Assembly: GCF_014647375.1 (NCBI RefSeq)
Contig: NZ_BMPB01000018.1
Span: forward strand, 1 to 64,000
DNA: 64,000 nucleotides
Reading direction: 5' to 3'
DNA from: Parabacteroides faecis
GTDB taxonomy: Bacteria > Bacteroidota > Bacteroidia > Bacteroidales > Tannerellaceae
How positions within the stretch are numbered: position 1 is the first letter of the stretch; the number at the start of each line of letters is the position of its first letter. Both the position numbers and the translations under genes were made by a program. Shown here one piece after another: positions 62,151 to 64,000 of the stretch. Under the pieces are notes generated by a model. It was given only the letters and a program-made list of their open reading frames with translations, was not told the origin of the DNA and did no database searches.

Positions 62151-63143
62151 ATGGACAAGACTAAGAAATATCTGACGATCTCTTTTATAGTGGTACTGAT
62201 CGCCGTAATAATCATATCTGTCGTCGGGATGCTGTTGCTGAAAAAGAAACCGGTTGTCCTCCAGGGACAGATTGAAGCTACCGAAATACGCATCTCCGGT
62301 AAGTTGCCCGGTAGAATAGATACTTTCCTTGTGAAAGAAGGGCAAAACGTGAAAGCGGGTGACACACTCGTAGTTATCAACAGTCCCGAAGCGCAGGCTA
62401 AATACCAGCAGGTGAATGCCCTCGAAGATATTGCCAAATACCAGCACCAGAAGATTGACGACGGTACGCGTAAACAAATCATCGCCACTGTCGAACAGCT
62501 TTGGAACAAAGCAAAATCAGACCTGCAACTGGCTAAAACAACCTACGACCGTATCCAGGCCCTTTATAAGGACAGTGTAGTCACTTCACAGCGAAAAGAT
62601 GAAGTAGAGGCTCTTTACAACGCTGCTGTAGCAAACGAACGTGCCTGCCACAGTCAATACCAGATGGCTCTCGACGGGGCACAGATACAGGATAAGGAAA
62701 GTGCCCGTTCATTGGTAACTGCCGCCCAGGGAACCGTCAACGAGGTGGAGGCCCTTTTGCAGGATGCCCGTCTGGTTGCTCCCGAATCCGGACAGATATC
62801 GACTATTTTCCCGAAACGCGGTGAACTGGTCGGTGCAGGTATGCCGATCATGAACCTGGTGGTAATGGATGATGTGCATGTCGTATTGAATGTTCGCGAA
62901 GACCGCTTACCCTTATTTAAGATGGGTGGAACTTTCCGTGCCGATGTTCCGGCGATTGCCACGAATGATATCGAATTCAAGATCAATTACGTTAGTCCGC
63001 TGGGTAGTTTCGCTACCTGGAAATCGACCAAACAGACAGGTAGCTACGATTTGAGAACGTTCGAGATCCATGCCCTCCCGGTAAAACCGGTCGACGGATT
63101 ACGTCCGGGCATGTCGGTGCTGGTTAATTTAGGAGAACAGTAA
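62151..63143 (+). CDS. HlyD-family periplasmic adaptor protein
   Basis: The 330-residue protein has an N-terminal membrane anchor (LTISFIVVLIAVIIISVVGM), a biotinyl-lipoyl-like segment (IRISGKLPGRIDTFLVKEGQ, NVKAGDTLVVINSPEA), a long helical hairpin (about 75-190) and a beta-barrel part (LVAPESGQISTIFPKRGELV). It resembles YbhG/YhiI-type adaptors that join an ABC-2 permease to TolC. The substrate is unknown. It is 13 bp before the permease gene. Confidence 0.93.
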   Translation: MDKTKKYLTISFIVVLIAVIIISVVGMLLLKKKPVVLQGQIEATEIRISGKLPGRIDTFLVKEGQNVKAGDTLVVINSPEAQAKYQQVNALEDIAKYQHQKIDDGTRKQIIATVEQLWNKAKSDLQLAKTTYDRIQALYKDSVVTSQRKDEVEALYNAAVANERACHSQYQMALDGAQIQDKESARSLVTAAQGTVNEVEALLQDARLVAPESGQISTIFPKRGELVGAGMPIMNLVVMDDVHVVLNVREDRLPLFKMGGTFRADVPAIATNDIEFKINYVSPLGSFATWKSTKQTGSYDLRTFEIHALPVKPVDGLRPGMSVLVNLGEQ

Positions 63144-63156
63144 TAGAGGATAGTCT

Positions 63157-64000
63157 ATGAGTACCAATAAACAACATAGTCCTTTTTACAATGTGCTTCA
63201 ACGCGAACTACACCGGATGGTTTCACGCAGGCTCTATTTCGGGGTCTGTATCGTGTTGCCGCTGTTTTGTATCTTCTTTATGTCCACGATCTTCGGTAAC
63301 GGACAAATGGAAAATATTCCGGTAGCCATTGTCGATCAGGACCAGACTGCTTTATCCCGCGAATTGATCCGCCAGGTCGAAGCTGTCCCGACTTTCCGTG
63401 TCACGCATCATTATGTAGATGCCGAAACTGCCCGGAAAGCGACGCAAGCCAAAGAAATATACGGTTATCTGGTGATTCCGAACCGTTTTGAAGAAGACGT
63501 GACAGGTGGGAGACAAGCTACTTTATCCTATTATTACCATTATGCATTACTGAGTGTCGGAGGAGAGGTCAGGGGTGCTTTTGAAAGTTTGCTACGCACG
63601 TTTTCAATGGCTCCGATTGTGGTGCAGGCAACGGCTATGGGGATCAGTCAGAAAGAAGTATCCACCTTCCTGGTTCCCATCCGGGCACAGAACCATCCGT
63701 TGTTCAACCCGGATCTGGATTATTCCGTTTATCTGAGTAATCCGTTTTTCTTTATTTTCTTCCAGGTAATCATCTTGCTGACGACGGTCTATGCGGTAGG
63801 TAGTGAAATAAAGTTCCGTACCGGTGATGAATGGCTGGCAACGGCGAAGATGAATATGGTGACGGCGCTTTTCGGAAAATTATTACCTTATACCATTATC
63901 TTTTCCCTGATGAGCATTTTGGGAAATTATGTCATGTTCGGTATAATGAATATTCCTTTCTCGTGCGGATTCTGGCCTCTGAACCTGACTTCGATCCTGT
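63157..64000 (+). CDS. ABC-2 type transport permease, N-terminal part (partial)
   Basis: The frame opens with ATG at 63157 and is still open at the window end after 281 codons. MVSRRLYFGVCIVLPLFCIF is the first membrane segment, followed by a periplasmic domain of about 150 residues with ENIPVAIVDQDQTALSRELI, which is typical of ABC-2 permeases of the YhgE/YbhSR type, and later helices near the edge (FFFIFFQVIILLTTVYAVGS). It is the inner-membrane part of the exporter whose adaptor and TolC precede it. The ATPase gene, if separate, lies outside the window. Confidence 0.9.
   Translation, partial: MSTNKQHSPFYNVLQRELHRMVSRRLYFGVCIVLPLFCIFFMSTIFGNGQMENIPVAIVDQDQTALSRELIRQVEAVPTFRVTHHYVDAETARKATQAKEIYGYLVIPNRFEEDVTGGRQATLSYYYHYALLSVGGEVRGAFESLLRTFSMAPIVVQATAMGISQKEVSTFLVPIRAQNHPLFNPDLDYSVYLSNPFFFIFFQVIILLTTVYAVGSEIKFRTGDEWLATAKMNMVTALFGKLLPYTIIFSLMSILGNYVMFGIMNIPFSCGFWPLNLTSIL

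Overview
The window looks like a chromosomal segment of a Bacteroidales gut bacterium, most likely Parabacteroides or a close relative. The support is Bacteroidetes-type promoters (TTTG, 19 bp, TAnnTTTG) in front of many genes, a SusC/SusD outer-membrane pair, a Wzi/SLBB/Wzz capsule export set, 'reverse' rubrerythrin, DhnA-type aldolase and a trpBEGDCFA operon. Genus is inference; no rRNA is present.

Region 1 (1-12.8 kb) is the edge of a capsular polysaccharide locus. It holds the end of a sugar aminotransferase, a convergent cassette (HU-like protein, glucosaminidase, small membrane protein), and a plasmid-like replication set (DUF4248, winged-helix-like protein, DnaB-like helicase, CHC2/TOPRIM primase). 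Wzi, a small lipoprotein, an SLBB export protein, Wzz and an A+T-rich PLAT-domain protein follow. Between DUF4248 and the replication genes is an array of dyads with an exact 22-bp period.

Region 2 (12.8-24 kb) is mostly housekeeping: a DUF1080 protein, two initiator tRNA copies flanking cbpM-cbpA, a tetR-KASIII-fabG-rluA-like operon, a GH43 glycosidase, an EamA exporter, fbaB, rubrerythrin and tRNA-Ser(CGA). It ends in a repeat-rich stretch with no full-length gene. Region 3 (24-35 kb) is a TIG/NHL lipoprotein, SusC, SusD and a BT_3044-like lipoprotein, then a DUF6057-type membrane protein and a beta-propeller lipoprotein carrying a CxxCH haem motif.

Region 4 (35-41.9 kb, minus strand) is the whole trp operon, led by a 20-residue leader peptide with three consecutive Trp codons and an attenuator hairpin. 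A second 22-bp-period dyad array sits between trpG and trpD, and trpF carries an in-frame palindromic repeat insertion. Region 5 (41.9-51.4 kb) holds a THUMP-like methyltransferase, DoxX, a Gfo/Idh/MocA oxidoreductase, a second EamA exporter, the pdxJ-exbB-exbD-tonB-DJ-1 cluster, and a divergent CBS protein with nadK. Region 6 (51.4-64 kb) has a tandem duplication encoding two probable small RNAs, a hybrid sensor kinase, two outer-membrane barrels, an AraC regulator, an FHA protein, an Fsr-like MFS transporter and a TolC/HlyD/ABC-2 export operon cut by the window end.

The observations most worth pursuing are the two 22-bp dyad arrays, the twin sRNA genes, the repeat inserted in trpF (with a sister copy before nadK), the PLAT protein with a possible aerolysin-like C-terminus, and the CxxCH propeller/DUF6057 pair.
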